Notes under the pieces: model-generated | Told to the model about the DNA's origin: nothing | Seen by the model: the letters and a program-made list of their open reading frames with translations, nothing else | Database searches by the model: none | NCBI GenBank assembly: GCA_049840875.1 | Contig: JASGJE010000015.1 | Coordinates: 124,001 to 188,000, forward strand | Length of the DNA stretch: 64,000 nucleotides | From: JAFDYH01 sp049840875 | Lineage (GTDB): Bacteria > Bacteroidota > Bacteroidia > Chitinophagales > Chitinophagaceae | Direction of reading: 5' to 3' | Made by a program: the position numbers and the translations under genes | Part shown: positions 1 to 9,424 of the stretch, one piece after another | Layout: every line of letters begins with the position of its first letter | How positions within the stretch are numbered: position 1 is the stretch's first letter

Positions 1-2259
1 CCGGAAGGGCCAAGCGGACTTTTTGCAATACGAACAAGCATTGTATCATTCCAGTCATTGCGCATGTACAAATTTTCGGCGACACGAATTGTAAATCCTG
101 GTTTTGATTTATCGCTGTAAACAGCAGGATTGGGAACGCCAGTGGTTGTATCAATTGTTTCTTTATAAAATGTAATGAACGGAACTAACCCGGCCTGATG
201 TAATAAGATATCCTTGATTTTTAGTTTTGCTTTATCCGTTCCTTTTGTCCACGATAAGTAATCGCCCAATGTTTTATCCAATTCGATTTTACCCTGCTCA
301 TATAATTTCATAACAGCAATGGTGGTAGCTGAAACTTTAGTGACTGAGGCCAGATCATATATGCTTTCCCGTGAGATAGCGGATGAAGAATTATATTCTT
401 CGTTACCAAATGCTTTATGATAAATGATCTTTCCATCCTTTGCCGCAAAAACAACGCAACCTGGGAATACTTTTTTCGCAATCGCATCTTCGGCTATTGA
501 GTCGATCACATACAGTTTTGGATAAGCTGAAGTCGGATCTGGTGAGTAAGTGGGCTGAACAATGCCCGCGCCGAATTTCAGTTCGGGACAAATTGTAACC
601 GGCAATTTTCCTCTGGCTGACAGATTACCTTTTAAAAACTCAAAGGCATTTTGCTGAAATATTGAATCATCTTCATACACAGCAATAATGTTTTTTGCCG
701 CACAACTGTTGCTAATTGCATACGGATTGCCAAAGTAAAGCAATGCCGCATTATCATTTTGTTGCAGAGACTGCAATAGCTGAGTTTGTGAAGCGCTGAT
801 TCCAAAATTGTTTGGGGGGGAAAAACTGTAAGCATGTACACCTGCCAGTATAGTTGAATAATCTTTTGACCATTGATCAATGTCAGTTTGAGCTATAGAA
901 GTTTTTGCATCAACAGGAATAAACGTCGCGCCGAATTCCTCCTCTAATTTTTTTGCAATTACATTCTCCTGCGATAAGCCGATACCAACGTATAAAATTT
1001 TATTTTTCCTGTTTTTCTTTAAAGGCAATAACTGCTGATTTTCATTACGCACAACGGTGAGTGAATTTTTTGCAACCATTGATATCACTTTGTCCTGCAT
1101 CTTCGTTTAAGTCATTCACAATATTAGGTACACTAACAGGTTTAATGTTGCCGATGACGTAATCGTACTTCGCACCGAGTACTTTTTTTACCTTGTTATC
1201 TATATCGGCCCAGCTTAAACGTTTCTGATCGATTGCTTCTTTCACTTTCATGATGCAGGTATCAGCATCTCCCGGCAGACAAAGCATATCATTTCCTGCG
1301 ATTAGTGATTGAACCGAATTTTCTCCGGATGGATAATATTTGGCAATTGCTTTCATCTCCAACGCATCGGTAAATGTTAATCCTTTATACCCGATTTCAT
1401 TGCGCATTAAACCGGTTATCGTATTATAGGAAATGGAGGTAGCCCGATTCGTTCCTGAGTCAATAGCAGGGATAAACAAATGTGCGATCATCACCGAACC
1501 TACACCTGCATTAAACAATTGACGAAAAGGATACAGTTCGAGTGAATCCAACTGACTTTTCGATTTGTTTATTACCGGTAAATCATAATGAGAATCTACG
1601 GCTACGTCGCCATGCCCGGGAAAATGTTTGGCGCATGCCATAATACTATGCTCTTGCAAAGCCCGCATGTACTGAATGCCATAGGCGGCAACTTTATATT
1701 TATCTTCTCCGAATGAACGGTAACCGATTACAGGATTATTCGGGTTATTATTAATATCCACATCCGGTGCATAGTTGACGTGTATACCCATACGATGCAG
1801 TTGTTTAGCTACTGCTGTTCCGTATTGGTAAATAATTTTCGGATCCTGTACTGCGCCCAATGTTAATTGATAAGGATAACGCCTCACGCTGTCGAGTAAA
1901 CGCATTCCTAAACCATACTCTGCATCTATACAAACCATCAACGGCGTTTTGGCAAGGCTTTGAAGCCTGTTAATCATATTGGCCTGCCAGCTTACCTGCC
2001 CCTGGAAAAGACAAACAGCACCGATATTATATTTCTGAATTGCAGCAGCAACAGAAGTGTCATAATAGGCAATCGTCATTGTCTTCCTGTCGATGAGAGC
2101 AGTCGTACGCAACACCATCAATTGAGCAATCTTTTCATCGTCATTCAATGTTTTGAAAACGCTGTCAATCCATTGCTGCCGGCTGAGCTGTGATTTATAT
2201 TGGCCAAATGAAATAAACGAATACAGGAAAAAGGAAGCAAAAATCAGTAGCCTCTTCAT
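1..2259 (-). pseudogene. GH3 beta-N-acetylglucosaminidase / serine hydrolase fusion, frameshifted and cut by the window edge
   Basis: Secreted two-domain enzyme of the type common in Bacteroidetes: an N-terminal glycoside hydrolase family 3 (NagZ-like) domain followed by a beta-lactamase/PBP-like serine hydrolase domain. Translation starts at MKRLLIFASFFLYSFISFGQ, a signal peptide; two in-frame Met codons upstream are less likely. The GH3 part has KHFPGHGD followed by DSHYDLP, the NagZ catalytic loop with its Asp-His dyad. The reading frame then breaks near 1075-1095: the first frame stops at 1045 after about 404 residues, while the homologous sequence continues in another frame from ...ISMVAKNSLTVVRN and stays open to base 1. 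That second frame contains ASVTK, the SxxK nucleophile motif. Comparison of the linker length suggests two missing bases or one extra base; the break is not in a homopolymer. It is either a true frameshift or a sequence error. The C-terminus lies outside the window. Confidence 0.8.
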
Positions 2260-2422
2260 ATGCATAACTTGAAGCACACAAGTTAGCCAAAAAACAGTTT
2301 AGCGACTGATATAGAATCGATTGAGTGCTTTATTTTTTTATCCAAATCTATGTATGTCATGTATGGACGATGAACAGTTATCTATTTGTGCCTTATGAAG
2401 CAATTCATTCTCCGGTATGTGG

Positions 2423-2430
2423 TACATTTG
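2423..2430 (+). promoter_or_regulatory. Bacteroidetes -7 box for mutL
   Basis: TACATTTG matches the Bacteroidetes TAnnTTTG element and ends 20 bp before the TTG codon proposed as the mutL start. This supports a start at 2451 rather than at the upstream Met codons of the same open frame, which would lie before the promoter. Confidence 0.5.
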
Positions 2431-2450
2431 CCGCTAAACATTTCCAGACA

Positions 2451-4333
2451 TTGCCTGATAAGATTACTTTATTGCCCGATAATATTGCTAACCAGATAGC
2501 GGCTGGTGAAGTAATACAACGGCCTGCAAGTGCCGTAAAGGAATTGCTGGAAAATGCCGTCGATGCCGGTGCTACAGAAATCAAATTGATTTTACAGGAT
2601 GCGGGCAAAGCTCTTTTGCAGGTAATCGACAATGGTAGTGGAATGAGCGACACCGATGCAAGAATGTGTTTTGAACGACATGCTACATCGAAAATTCAGA
2701 CCATCGAAGATCTTTTTCATATCCGCACAATGGGTTTTCGCGGCGAAGCATTGGCGTCGATTGCTGCGGTGGCGCAGGTTGAATTAAAAACAAAAAAAGC
2801 TGAACATGACACTGGGACATACATTGAGATAGAGAACAGCGTTGTAAAAAAACAAGAACCGATTGCAATGCAGAATGGAACCAGCATTGCAATGAAAAAT
2901 TTGTTCTTCAACGTTCCTGCCCGGCGAAATTTTTTAAAAAGCAATGCGGCTGAAATGCGCCATATCGTAGATGAATTTACGAGAGTGGCAATGGCATTTC
3001 CACATATCTTTTTTCACTAACGGCAAATGACCAGCAACTGTTTCATCTTGAAGGAGGAAGTTTAAAACAACGCATTCTTCAATTACTTGGAAATAACTAC
3101 AACACGAAACTGGTATCTGTGAAAGAGGATACAGATTACCTGAATATCCGGGGTTTTGTCGGTAAGCCTGATACAGCTAAGAAAACAAGAGGCGATCAAT
3201 ATTTTTTTGTCAACAACCGGTTTATTAAAAGCGCTTATCTCAATCATGCGGTAATGAGCGCTTATAGAGAAATGATAGCTGCGGATAGTTTTCCGATGTA
3301 CGTTTTGTTTATCGATCTCGATCCTACAAGAGTTGATGTAAATGTCCATCCTACCAAACAGGAAATAAAATTTGAGGATGAAAAACTAGCGTATGCATTT
3401 ATACAGGCTGCGGTAAAACATGCATTGGCACAATTCAGTATAATGCCTGCGCTCGATTTTGATCTCGATGCTTCCATTCAGCAATTGCCATCGGTTCAAA
3501 AACCATTTACGGAAGAAACTAAATCAGCCACTACGTCTACTTCTATTTATAAAGGATTTACAGAAAGAAACCAGGCACATTTTATCGAGCCATCGCGGAA
3601 AGAAGGTTTAAAGCACTGGAAAGATTTTTATGAAGAGAGTGATAAGTCCGAAGTCCGCAGTCCGGAACCGATAGCAAATAGTATTGGACCAACCGACAAG
3701 AGCCAGAACGGATCTTCTTTTCAATCGCTATTGAGTGCTCATACGGCACAACTGACAACCGACACCAGGCAACATATTGCCCAGCTTCACAACGGTTATA
3801 TTCTTACAGAAACCCCGAATGGCTTTATTCTTATTAATCAGCAAGCTGCACACGAACGCATCTTATACGAGCGGTTTATGAATGCTATGCAGGGAAAAGC
3901 TATCGCAACACAACGTAGCCTTTTTCCCGTTTCATTTGAATTGGCGCCGGCCGATGCTGCTATAATGCAGGAAATAAGCGCCGACTTATCCCAATTAGGC
4001 TATTTGATTGAACCATTTGGTAAAAATGCTTTCGTTGTACAAGGAACTCCGGCGGATGTAGAACAAGGGAATGAAAAAGTAATTATTGAATCATTACTGG
4101 AGCAATATAAACACTTCAACAGCGAAGTAAAATTTTCCAAACGTGAGAAATTAATCCGTTCCGCGGCGTGGCAACAATCTATAAAGCCGGGACGATCGTT
4201 AACTCATCCTGAAATGCAACGTTTGATTGAAGACTTATTCAATTGTAAACAACCGAATATTTCTGCTGGCGGAAACCCGACTTACCTGGAATTCAAAAAC
4301 GAACAATTGGAGCGCATGTTTACCAAACAATAA
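2451..4333 (+). pseudogene. mutL: DNA mismatch repair protein MutL, broken by a one-base deletion in a T run
   Basis: MutL, the GHKL ATPase that couples mismatch recognition by MutS to strand removal. The N-terminal ATPase has NQIAAGEV, the catalytic LLENAVDAGA, DNGSGM and GFRGEALASI; the C-terminal dimerisation part follows a variable linker. The likely start is TTG at 2451 (MPDKITLLPDN), matching the family N-terminus. The frame ends at 3020 and the rest of MutL (FVNNRFIKSA, DVNVHPTKQEIKF, C-terminal domain) continues in the -1 frame. The switch is at 3009-3014, CATC followed by six T; a seventh T would restore one protein of about 627 residues. The endonuclease-type motif reads NQQAAHERILYE rather than DQHAxxERxxYE. 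The linker holds an AGT-type 7-bp repeat array. Either a real mutL lesion, a slippage-corrected gene, or a homopolymer sequencing error. Confidence 0.9.
3638..3665 (+). repeat. 7-bp tandem array (AGTCCGA type) inside mutL
   Basis: Four consecutive heptamers that all begin AGT, the last three AGTCCGN. They encode part of the polar interdomain linker of MutL (DKSEVRSPEP). The same unit, AGTCCGA, occurs in the intergenic array at 18103-18137. Confidence 0.75.
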
Positions 4334-4339
4334 ACCGCG

Positions 4340-5674
4340 TTAATAATTATCTCTTACACCCTGTATAAATCGCTCTACCGCGTGTCGGATAGCTGATCCA
4401 TCAGTAGTTCTGTTATTGACCAATACTGAAAACAACAATAATTTATTTTTATTGGTATACAGATAACCGCTAATAGTAATGACGCCGGCAACAGTGCCCG
4501 TTTTCGCATAAATGTAACCACTATCTTTTTTGTAATAGCTACTGAGTGTGCCCGTGCCACCGGTGGGGAAAATAGATTGTATGCGTTGCAATCCAAACTC
4601 GTTTTTCAACTTGTTTAATATAAAAACAAAATCAAGCGGTGTAAATAAATTATAATGACTTAATCCTGAACCATCAGCCCATCGGGGTTTTTGCGGCAAA
4701 TCTTTAAAATCTGTTTTTAATAAAGTATCAATGATTTTTTCATCATTCATAATGCCGAGCAGCTTGTTGCTTGTCATCATTAAGATTTGCTCCGCAAAAA
4801 AATTATCACTGTGATACATTAATGGCTTTAACAGCGAATCAATCGGTTGAGAATAAATTGTACGAAACCGGGTATTTCCAGGAATGCGTTCGATTGGTAA
4901 TATTTCTTTGCCGATACTATCTCTTATCAAGCCAAGAGCAGACTCAATGCCATTGGTAACGAAAGGCACAAGCTGTTCGACATATTTTTCATTGCCTTCA
5001 AAAATTGTATAACTGTTAGCTCCTCTTTTTCTCTTAACGAAAAAAACAGAATCATTTCTGTTTGTATCAAACGTTACATCCCAATCTACTTCCGGTTCTG
5101 AAAACACTGAAGGCACATATTGCTCATTAACTCCATCGAGCTTCTCGAGTGTTTGTGTCTGAATCCATTTTAATTCATTTCCGTATACTGGTAACGGACT
5201 TCTCTCTGCATCCCACTCATCATTGTAATCGTCCCATTCCCAACCAGCTCCCCACGGTTCATCTTTCCAGTTGTTCGCGTTGATGTAAATTTTCTTTGAG
5301 GTATGTTTCAATAAATCAATTAAAGGCTGAAACTTAAAATTGGGATGTAATAGAGTTGGATCGCCTGTTGGGATCAAAAAAATGGCAGTATCATTCTCTG
5401 CATACTGAATAGCGGGGAGACTATCACTTAAATGTTTTAGTGCAACATAACATGTCGGAATTTTTGTATTGCTCGCCGGTACGAAATATTTGTTTGCATT
5501 ATAGTTGTACCAATATTGATTCGTTGCGGGTTCAAAAATGCTGATGCCCACATGAGCGTTTTCAATCACCGGGTCATGAAATAACGTGTTTGCTGACGTT
5601 GCAATTTGCTTTTGTACAGAACAGGAAATCAGTGAAAAAACTGTGAGCCCCAATAAAAGACTCCTTTTAAACAT
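4340..5674 (-). CDS. D-alanyl-D-alanine carboxypeptidase/endopeptidase (PBP4, DacB family), lipoprotein
   Basis: Class C low-molecular-weight penicillin-binding protein that trims peptidoglycan peptides in the periplasm. The start MFKRSLLLGLTVFSLISC gives a lipoprotein signal with lipobox LISC; an ATG five codons earlier is also in frame. The catalytic motifs are in order: SNTK (SxxK nucleophile and base) in PASNTKIP near residue 68, SGLSHYN around residue 340 as the SxN-type motif, and KTG in YAKTGTVAG near residue 400. About 444 residues is normal for the family. It converges with mutL, with 6 bp between the two stop codons and no room for a separate terminator. All three catalytic motifs are present, so it is probably active. 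Confidence 0.88.
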   Translation of the reverse strand: MFKRSLLLGLTVFSLISCSVQKQIATSANTLFHDPVIENAHVGISIFEPATNQYWYNYNANKYFVPASNTKIPTCYVALKHLSDSLPAIQYAENDTAIFLIPTGDPTLLHPNFKFQPLIDLLKHTSKKIYINANNWKDEPWGAGWEWDDYNDEWDAERSPLPVYGNELKWIQTQTLEKLDGVNEQYVPSVFSEPEVDWDVTFDTNRNDSVFFVKRKRGANSYTIFEGNEKYVEQLVPFVTNGIESALGLIRDSIGKEILPIERIPGNTRFRTIYSQPIDSLLKPLMYHSDNFFAEQILMMTSNKLLGIMNDEKIIDTLLKTDFKDLPQKPRWADGSGLSHYNLFTPLDFVFILNKLKNEFGLQRIQSIFPTGGTGTLSSYYKKDSGYIYAKTGTVAGVITISGYLYTNKNKLLLFSVLVNNRTTDGSAIRHAVERFIQGVRDNY

Positions 5675-5702
5675 CCGGACAACAAACATTATGATATTGT
5701 AT

Positions 5703-6751
5703 TTACAGGTCGAGAATTCTTTTTTCTTTACTTGCCTTTACTGCAGCTTCTATGATTTTTATCACTTTCACACCATCTTCTCCCGGCACTGGGTTCGGTG
5801 CATTTTGCGTGAGCGATTTATAAACGTCGTCAAAATAGCCCATGTAATTGCCAGGTGATGAAGTCAACTGTTTTCTTACAACTTCATTATTTATTTCAGT
5901 ATGTAAAAGTCCGTCAGGTAAAGCAGTCGGAGGCGCCCATGTTTGCAGTGAAGGAATAGCGCCAGCTAATAATTTTTCTTCCTGCTGATCGGAGCGTTGC
6001 TGAAAGAAAGATCCTTTTGTGCCTTGCAGAATATAAGCGGGTAATAACTCACGACTAAGCATCGAGCTTTTAATCCGCACTCTTAGTTTATTATTATAAA
6101 ATAAAAGCAATTCAAAGTAATCAGTCGCATCGAAACCTTTGCGCATAACATCAGTGTCTGAAAATATTGCTGTCGGCCAGCCAAACAATTGCAGCGATTG
6201 ATCAATCATATGAGCGCCAAGATCGAATAAAGTACCGGCAGCCGGTAATGTGCCTTCTTTATGTGCCTTGCCGGAAGGTTCATTGCGGTAACGATCATAA
6301 TGAATTTCCATTTCCTGCAATTCGCCCAACAGTTTCTGATCGATTACATTTTTTACTGCATGATAATCGCCATCATATCGGCGATTCTGATATACGAACA
6401 GTGAAACATTTTTTTCTTTGCCAGTTGCACCAACTCTTCCGCTTCTTTTGAGGTTACAGTAAACGGCTTTTCAACAATGATATGCTTGCCGGCATTCATC
6501 GCTTGCCTGGAAATATCAAAATGGGTTTGCACAGGTGTATTTACAATGATCAGTTCAATCGAAGGATCATTTATCAATTCATCAATAGAACGATACAATG
6601 CTGAATGCGGATACCTTGCTCTTGAATCATTTTTTGTTCTTTCCACAATAGCTGTCAATTCAAAACCCGGATGAGCGTCAATAAACGGTGCATGAAATAG
6701 TTTGCCGCTCATACCGTAGGAGCAAATACCTGTTTTAATAATTTTATTCAT
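5703..6751 (-). pseudogene. Gfo/Idh/MocA family oxidoreductase, frameshifted in an A run
   Basis: NAD(P)-dependent oxidoreductase of the Gfo/Idh/MocA family. The start at MNKIIKTGICSYGMSGKLFHAPF gives the usual Rossmann N-terminus; further upstream sequence of the open frame is not family-like. EKPFTVTSKEAEEL is the family EKP motif. After AKKK the frame leaves the family and stops at 6353, while the next frame continues with NVSLFVYQNRRYDGDYHAV and runs through the C-terminal domain (GTLFDLGAHMIDQ) to 5703. The switch is at the seven T on the plus strand, 6389-6395 (seven A in the gene); an eighth A would restore about 349 residues, the usual length. This is the same kind of lesion as in mutL 3.4 kb away. 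Substrate is unknown. Confidence 0.85.
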
Positions 6752-6785
6752 TGGAGAAATATAAATTTTTTCGACTGTAAATGAA

Positions 6786-6832
6786 AAATGTAAAAGTAAG
6801 ACCATCCTGACAGTGTCAATACTTTTACATTT
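6786..6832 (-). terminator. Terminator of the ureohydrolase gene
   Basis: Perfect 13-bp inverted repeat (AAATGTAAAAGTA and its complement) around a 21-base loop, just after the stop codon at 6855 on the minus strand and followed by a T-rich stretch. Confidence 0.6.
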
Positions 6833-6854
6833 CAAAATTTATTCAAAAATATAC

Positions 6855-7997
6855 TCAGCTTCTCTCCTGCGCTCTCAGCCATCGTTCCGGTATTTCATTG
6901 CTGCTGGCAAGTAAATAATCTTTATAACTACAGGCAATGAAATTCTTATCCGGTAATTGCATCCACCAGCGGCCGGTCTTTTTGCTTTGTAAAAAAACGG
7001 TATCTACCTCAGCAAATGCCATATGGTATTCATTGAAGGAATCTTTTTCATCCAGTGCAGCTTCCCGACGACCACGACTGCGACCATCCAGCATATACCA
7101 TAGCATATGTGCAATTTGTTTCGCCGTCATTTCTTCTTTATCCGATTGTGGGTCGTAGCCATAAATGCCGACGCTTGTTATATTCGGGCTCATTCCGGCA
7201 AAACGTAATAAAGCGCAGGCTTCTTCACCTGTAAAACCATTGGGTGAAAGAGAATTGGCTGGCGCATAGGCATTAGCAATAGCAGAGATATCGAAACTCA
7301 TGAAATTACTATTGCGCAACACCGGTTCCATTTCTTCGATATTCTCTTTTACATGTCCTACGCGATAACAATCGAAACGTAGTTTATCCATCGTTTCCAG
7401 CATGCGGGGATGAACATAAAAACTTTGGAATCCGATATGGTTATAGTGCCGCATATAGTTCGGTTCACCAGTCAGCATTTCCATCAAAAAATTTTCATGT
7501 CGGAACGGTGATGCAATATTCAGATCAATCAACGCATCTACGCAGGAGCTTTCGACAATTCGTTTATCATCAGCATATGCATAATACTGTGTCAGGGTAA
7601 GATCATGACTACCGCCAAGTATGATTACAGTCTTTCCATCTTCCAGTAATTCATGAATCACTGTTTTCAACGCAGCGTATGAATCGGTATATAATGAACC
7701 TGTTTTTACATTTCCGATATCGGCAATACGAACATCAACATGCCAGTAGAATAGTGAATAAAAATGGCGGCGTATAATGTCTGGAGCTTTCGATTGACCA
7801 TGCATAGGGCCACTACCGCGCTGTTCGCCACAGCCTACCAACACAATTTGTGCCTCATCTAAATCGGGGAACTCTTCATTGTCACTAAATACGTTGATGA
7901 CTTTTCCGATCTGCCCGTCTTTGAAACCTTCATCAAAGTTCAGTTCATGAACGTTGACAGGCACTAAAAAATCGGCAATATTGAGATAGTCGGACAT
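6855..7997 (-). CDS. Ureohydrolase (arginase/formimidoylglutamase-like) family protein with degenerate metal site
   Basis: Arginase/agmatinase/HutG superfamily protein of 380 residues, cytoplasmic. The fold signature is visible: GGSHD at residues 128-132 (family GGDHS), DALIDLN at 154-160 (family DAHxDxR) and SFDISAI at 234-240 (family SxDxDxxDP). His131, Asp154, Asp158 and Asp236 are kept, but the His of DAHxD is Leu and the second Asp of the SxDxD motif is Ser. Several Mn2+ ligands of the family are therefore missing and classical hydrolysis of arginine, agmatine or formimidoylglutamate is doubtful. Bacteroidetes have a related group usually labelled formimidoylglutamase. No hut genes lie nearby. 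A TAAGTTTG box sits upstream at 8016-8023. Confidence 0.75.
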   Translation of the reverse strand: MSDYLNIADFLVPVNVHELNFDEGFKDGQIGKVINVFSDNEEFPDLDEAQIVLVGCGEQRGSGPMHGQSKAPDIIRRHFYSLFYWHVDVRIADIGNVKTGSLYTDSYAALKTVIHELLEDGKTVIILGGSHDLTLTQYYAYADDKRIVESSCVDALIDLNIASPFRHENFLMEMLTGEPNYMRHYNHIGFQSFYVHPRMLETMDKLRFDCYRVGHVKENIEEMEPVLRNSNFMSFDISAIANAYAPANSLSPNGFTGEEACALLRFAGMSPNITSVGIYGYDPQSDKEEMTAKQIAHMLWYMLDGRSRGRREAALDEKDSFNEYHMAFAEVDTVFLQSKKTGRWWMQLPDKNFIACSYKDYLLASSNEIPERWLRAQERS

Positions 7998-8015
7998 GCG
8001 AAGAATGATTTAAAG

Positions 8016-8023
8016 CAAACTTA
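8016..8023 (-). promoter_or_regulatory. -7 box for the ureohydrolase gene
   Basis: TAAGTTTG on the minus strand fits TAnnTTTG and ends 18 bases before the start codon at 7997. Confidence 0.45.
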
Positions 8024-8318
8024 CTGAAAAGCACTAATGACAGTGGCTAACCATTTATCCACGTAGTGGGTATAGCTATCAGTAATAACGTGAAGCAATT
8101 AAAAAATCAAAGGGCAATTGAGTGCAACCTTTTTACTGTATCGGTTTCGTTTTTCCAATCGTGGAATGAAAGATTATTGATGATAATTCGCTGTACAACG
8201 GAGCGAAATATACAAGGCGTATCAACAGAAACTAAATGACAGATGGTGGAACTACTATCGTACTATCAGCTTTTTCTATTTTCTGCTGTATTGAAACCGG
8301 CAAATCCCTGTTCAGGCT
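8024..8318. other. Divergent intergenic region between the ureohydrolase gene and pheS
   Basis: Spacer that carries the two outward promoters described separately. I see no open frame with a credible start, no clear hairpin and no repeat array in it. Confidence 0.5.
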
Positions 8319-8326
8319 TATCTTTG
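8319..8326 (+). promoter_or_regulatory. -7 box for pheS
   Basis: TATCTTTG ends 7 bases before the pheS ATG at 8334. If transcription starts 4-6 bases after the box, as usual for this promoter class, the mRNA would be leaderless or nearly so. Confidence 0.55.
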
Positions 8327-8333
8327 CGACCTT

Positions 8334-9362
8334 ATGGATCAGTTACTGCAACAGATAGAAGAATACAAAAAGGAAATTGAATCTTTCAAGCCTGAAAACG
8401 AAAAGGATGTAGAAAATTTTCGCATTAAGTGGTTGGGAACAAAAGGCCTGGTAAAAACCATCATGGGCGAAATGAAAAACGTTGCTGCTGATAAAAAGAA
8501 AGAGGCAGGTCAACTACTGAATGAATTCAAACAATTCACAGAATCGCGGTTTGAGTCTTTGAAGAGTTTAACATCGAACATCGAGCATCAAACATCAAAC
8601 ATTGATCTTTCTCTCCCTGGTGATCCTATACCTGTTGGTAGCCGCCATCCTATTACATTGATGCGCAACCGGATTATTTCAATCTATCAGCGTCTTGGAT
8701 TTGCAGTTGCAGAAGGACCGGAGATAGAAGATGACTGGCATAATTTCACTGCATTGAATTTACCGCCGCATCATCCGGCAAGGGATATGCAGGATACATT
8801 TTATGTACAGCAAAATCCTGATTGGCTTTTGCGGACACATACCAGCAATACGCAGATCCGCGAAATGGAAAAGGGAAAATTGCCGATACGTGTAATTTGT
8901 CCGGGTCGTGTTTACCGCAATGAAACGGTTAGTGCAAGAAGTCATTGTTTTTTTCACCAGGTAGAAGGTTTGTATATTGATGAAAATGTTTCATTCGCCG
9001 ATCTGAAGCAAACGCTTTATTTCTTTGTGAAGGAAATGTATGGAGAAGATGTGCGTGTTCGTTTCCGCCCATCTTATTTTCCATTTACAGAACCGAGTGC
9101 AGAAATGGACGTAAGTTGTTTTATCTGTGGTGGTAAAGGTTGTCGTATCTGCAAACATTCAGGTTGGGTTGAGATTCTTGGGTGCGGCATGGTGCACCCG
9201 AATGTACTGGAGAACTGCAATATCGATAGTACTAAATACACTGGCTTTGCATTCGGTATGGGTATCGAACGTCCGGCAATGCTGAAATACGATATTAATG
9301 ATATTCGTTTGTTCAGCGAGAATGATGTACGTTTCTTAAAACAGTTTACAAGTGCGGTATAA
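8334..9362 (+). CDS. pheS: Phenylalanine--tRNA ligase alpha subunit
   Basis: Class II aminoacyl-tRNA synthetase catalytic subunit that charges tRNA(Phe) together with PheT, in the cytoplasm. The N-terminal 75 residues form the coiled-coil arm. The catalytic core has GRVYRNETVSARSHCFFHQVEG (motif 2), PSYFPFTEPSAEMDV and GFAFGMGIERPAM (motif 3). A Cys-rich stretch, CFICGGKGCRICKH, is typical of Bacteroidetes PheS. 342 residues is the normal length. The start at 8334 is fixed by the promoter box 7 bases upstream. Residues 80-90, between the arm and the core, are encoded by five copies of a 7-bp AACATCG-type repeat. pheT is not adjacent. Confidence 0.97.
   Translation: MDQLLQQIEEYKKEIESFKPENEKDVENFRIKWLGTKGLVKTIMGEMKNVAADKKKEAGQLLNEFKQFTESRFESLKSLTSNIEHQTSNIDLSLPGDPIPVGSRHPITLMRNRIISIYQRLGFAVAEGPEIEDDWHNFTALNLPPHHPARDMQDTFYVQQNPDWLLRTHTSNTQIREMEKGKLPIRVICPGRVYRNETVSARSHCFFHQVEGLYIDENVSFADLKQTLYFFVKEMYGEDVRVRFRPSYFPFTEPSAEMDVSCFICGGKGCRICKHSGWVEILGCGMVHPNVLENCNIDSTKYTGFAFGMGIERPAMLKYDINDIRLFSENDVRFLKQFTSAV
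8570..8604 (+). repeat. 7-bp tandem array (AACATCG type) inside pheS
   Basis: Five consecutive heptamers, each at least 5/7 identical to AACATCA. They encode part of the linker between the coiled-coil arm and the catalytic core (SNIEHQTSNI). Confidence 0.8.
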
Positions 9363-9374
9363 CACATAAACCGG

Positions 9375-9409
9375 GTTTATTGTTTCTGGTTTGTTGTTTC
9401 AGGTTGGAG
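9375..9409 (+). repeat. 7-bp tandem array (GTTTNNN type)
   Basis: Five consecutive heptamers, four of them beginning GTTT, in the spacer between the convergent pheS and the membrane protein gene. Confidence 0.7.
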
Positions 9410-9424
9410 TAAGCTTTTCATTAG

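Noticed and set aside
3005..3020. Programmed -1 ribosomal frameshift in mutL
   Set aside because: The codons read ATC TTT TTT CAC, so the P-site slip would pair Phe tRNA with CTT, a first-position mismatch; mutL is not known to use frameshifting. A lesion, slippage or sequence error is simpler.
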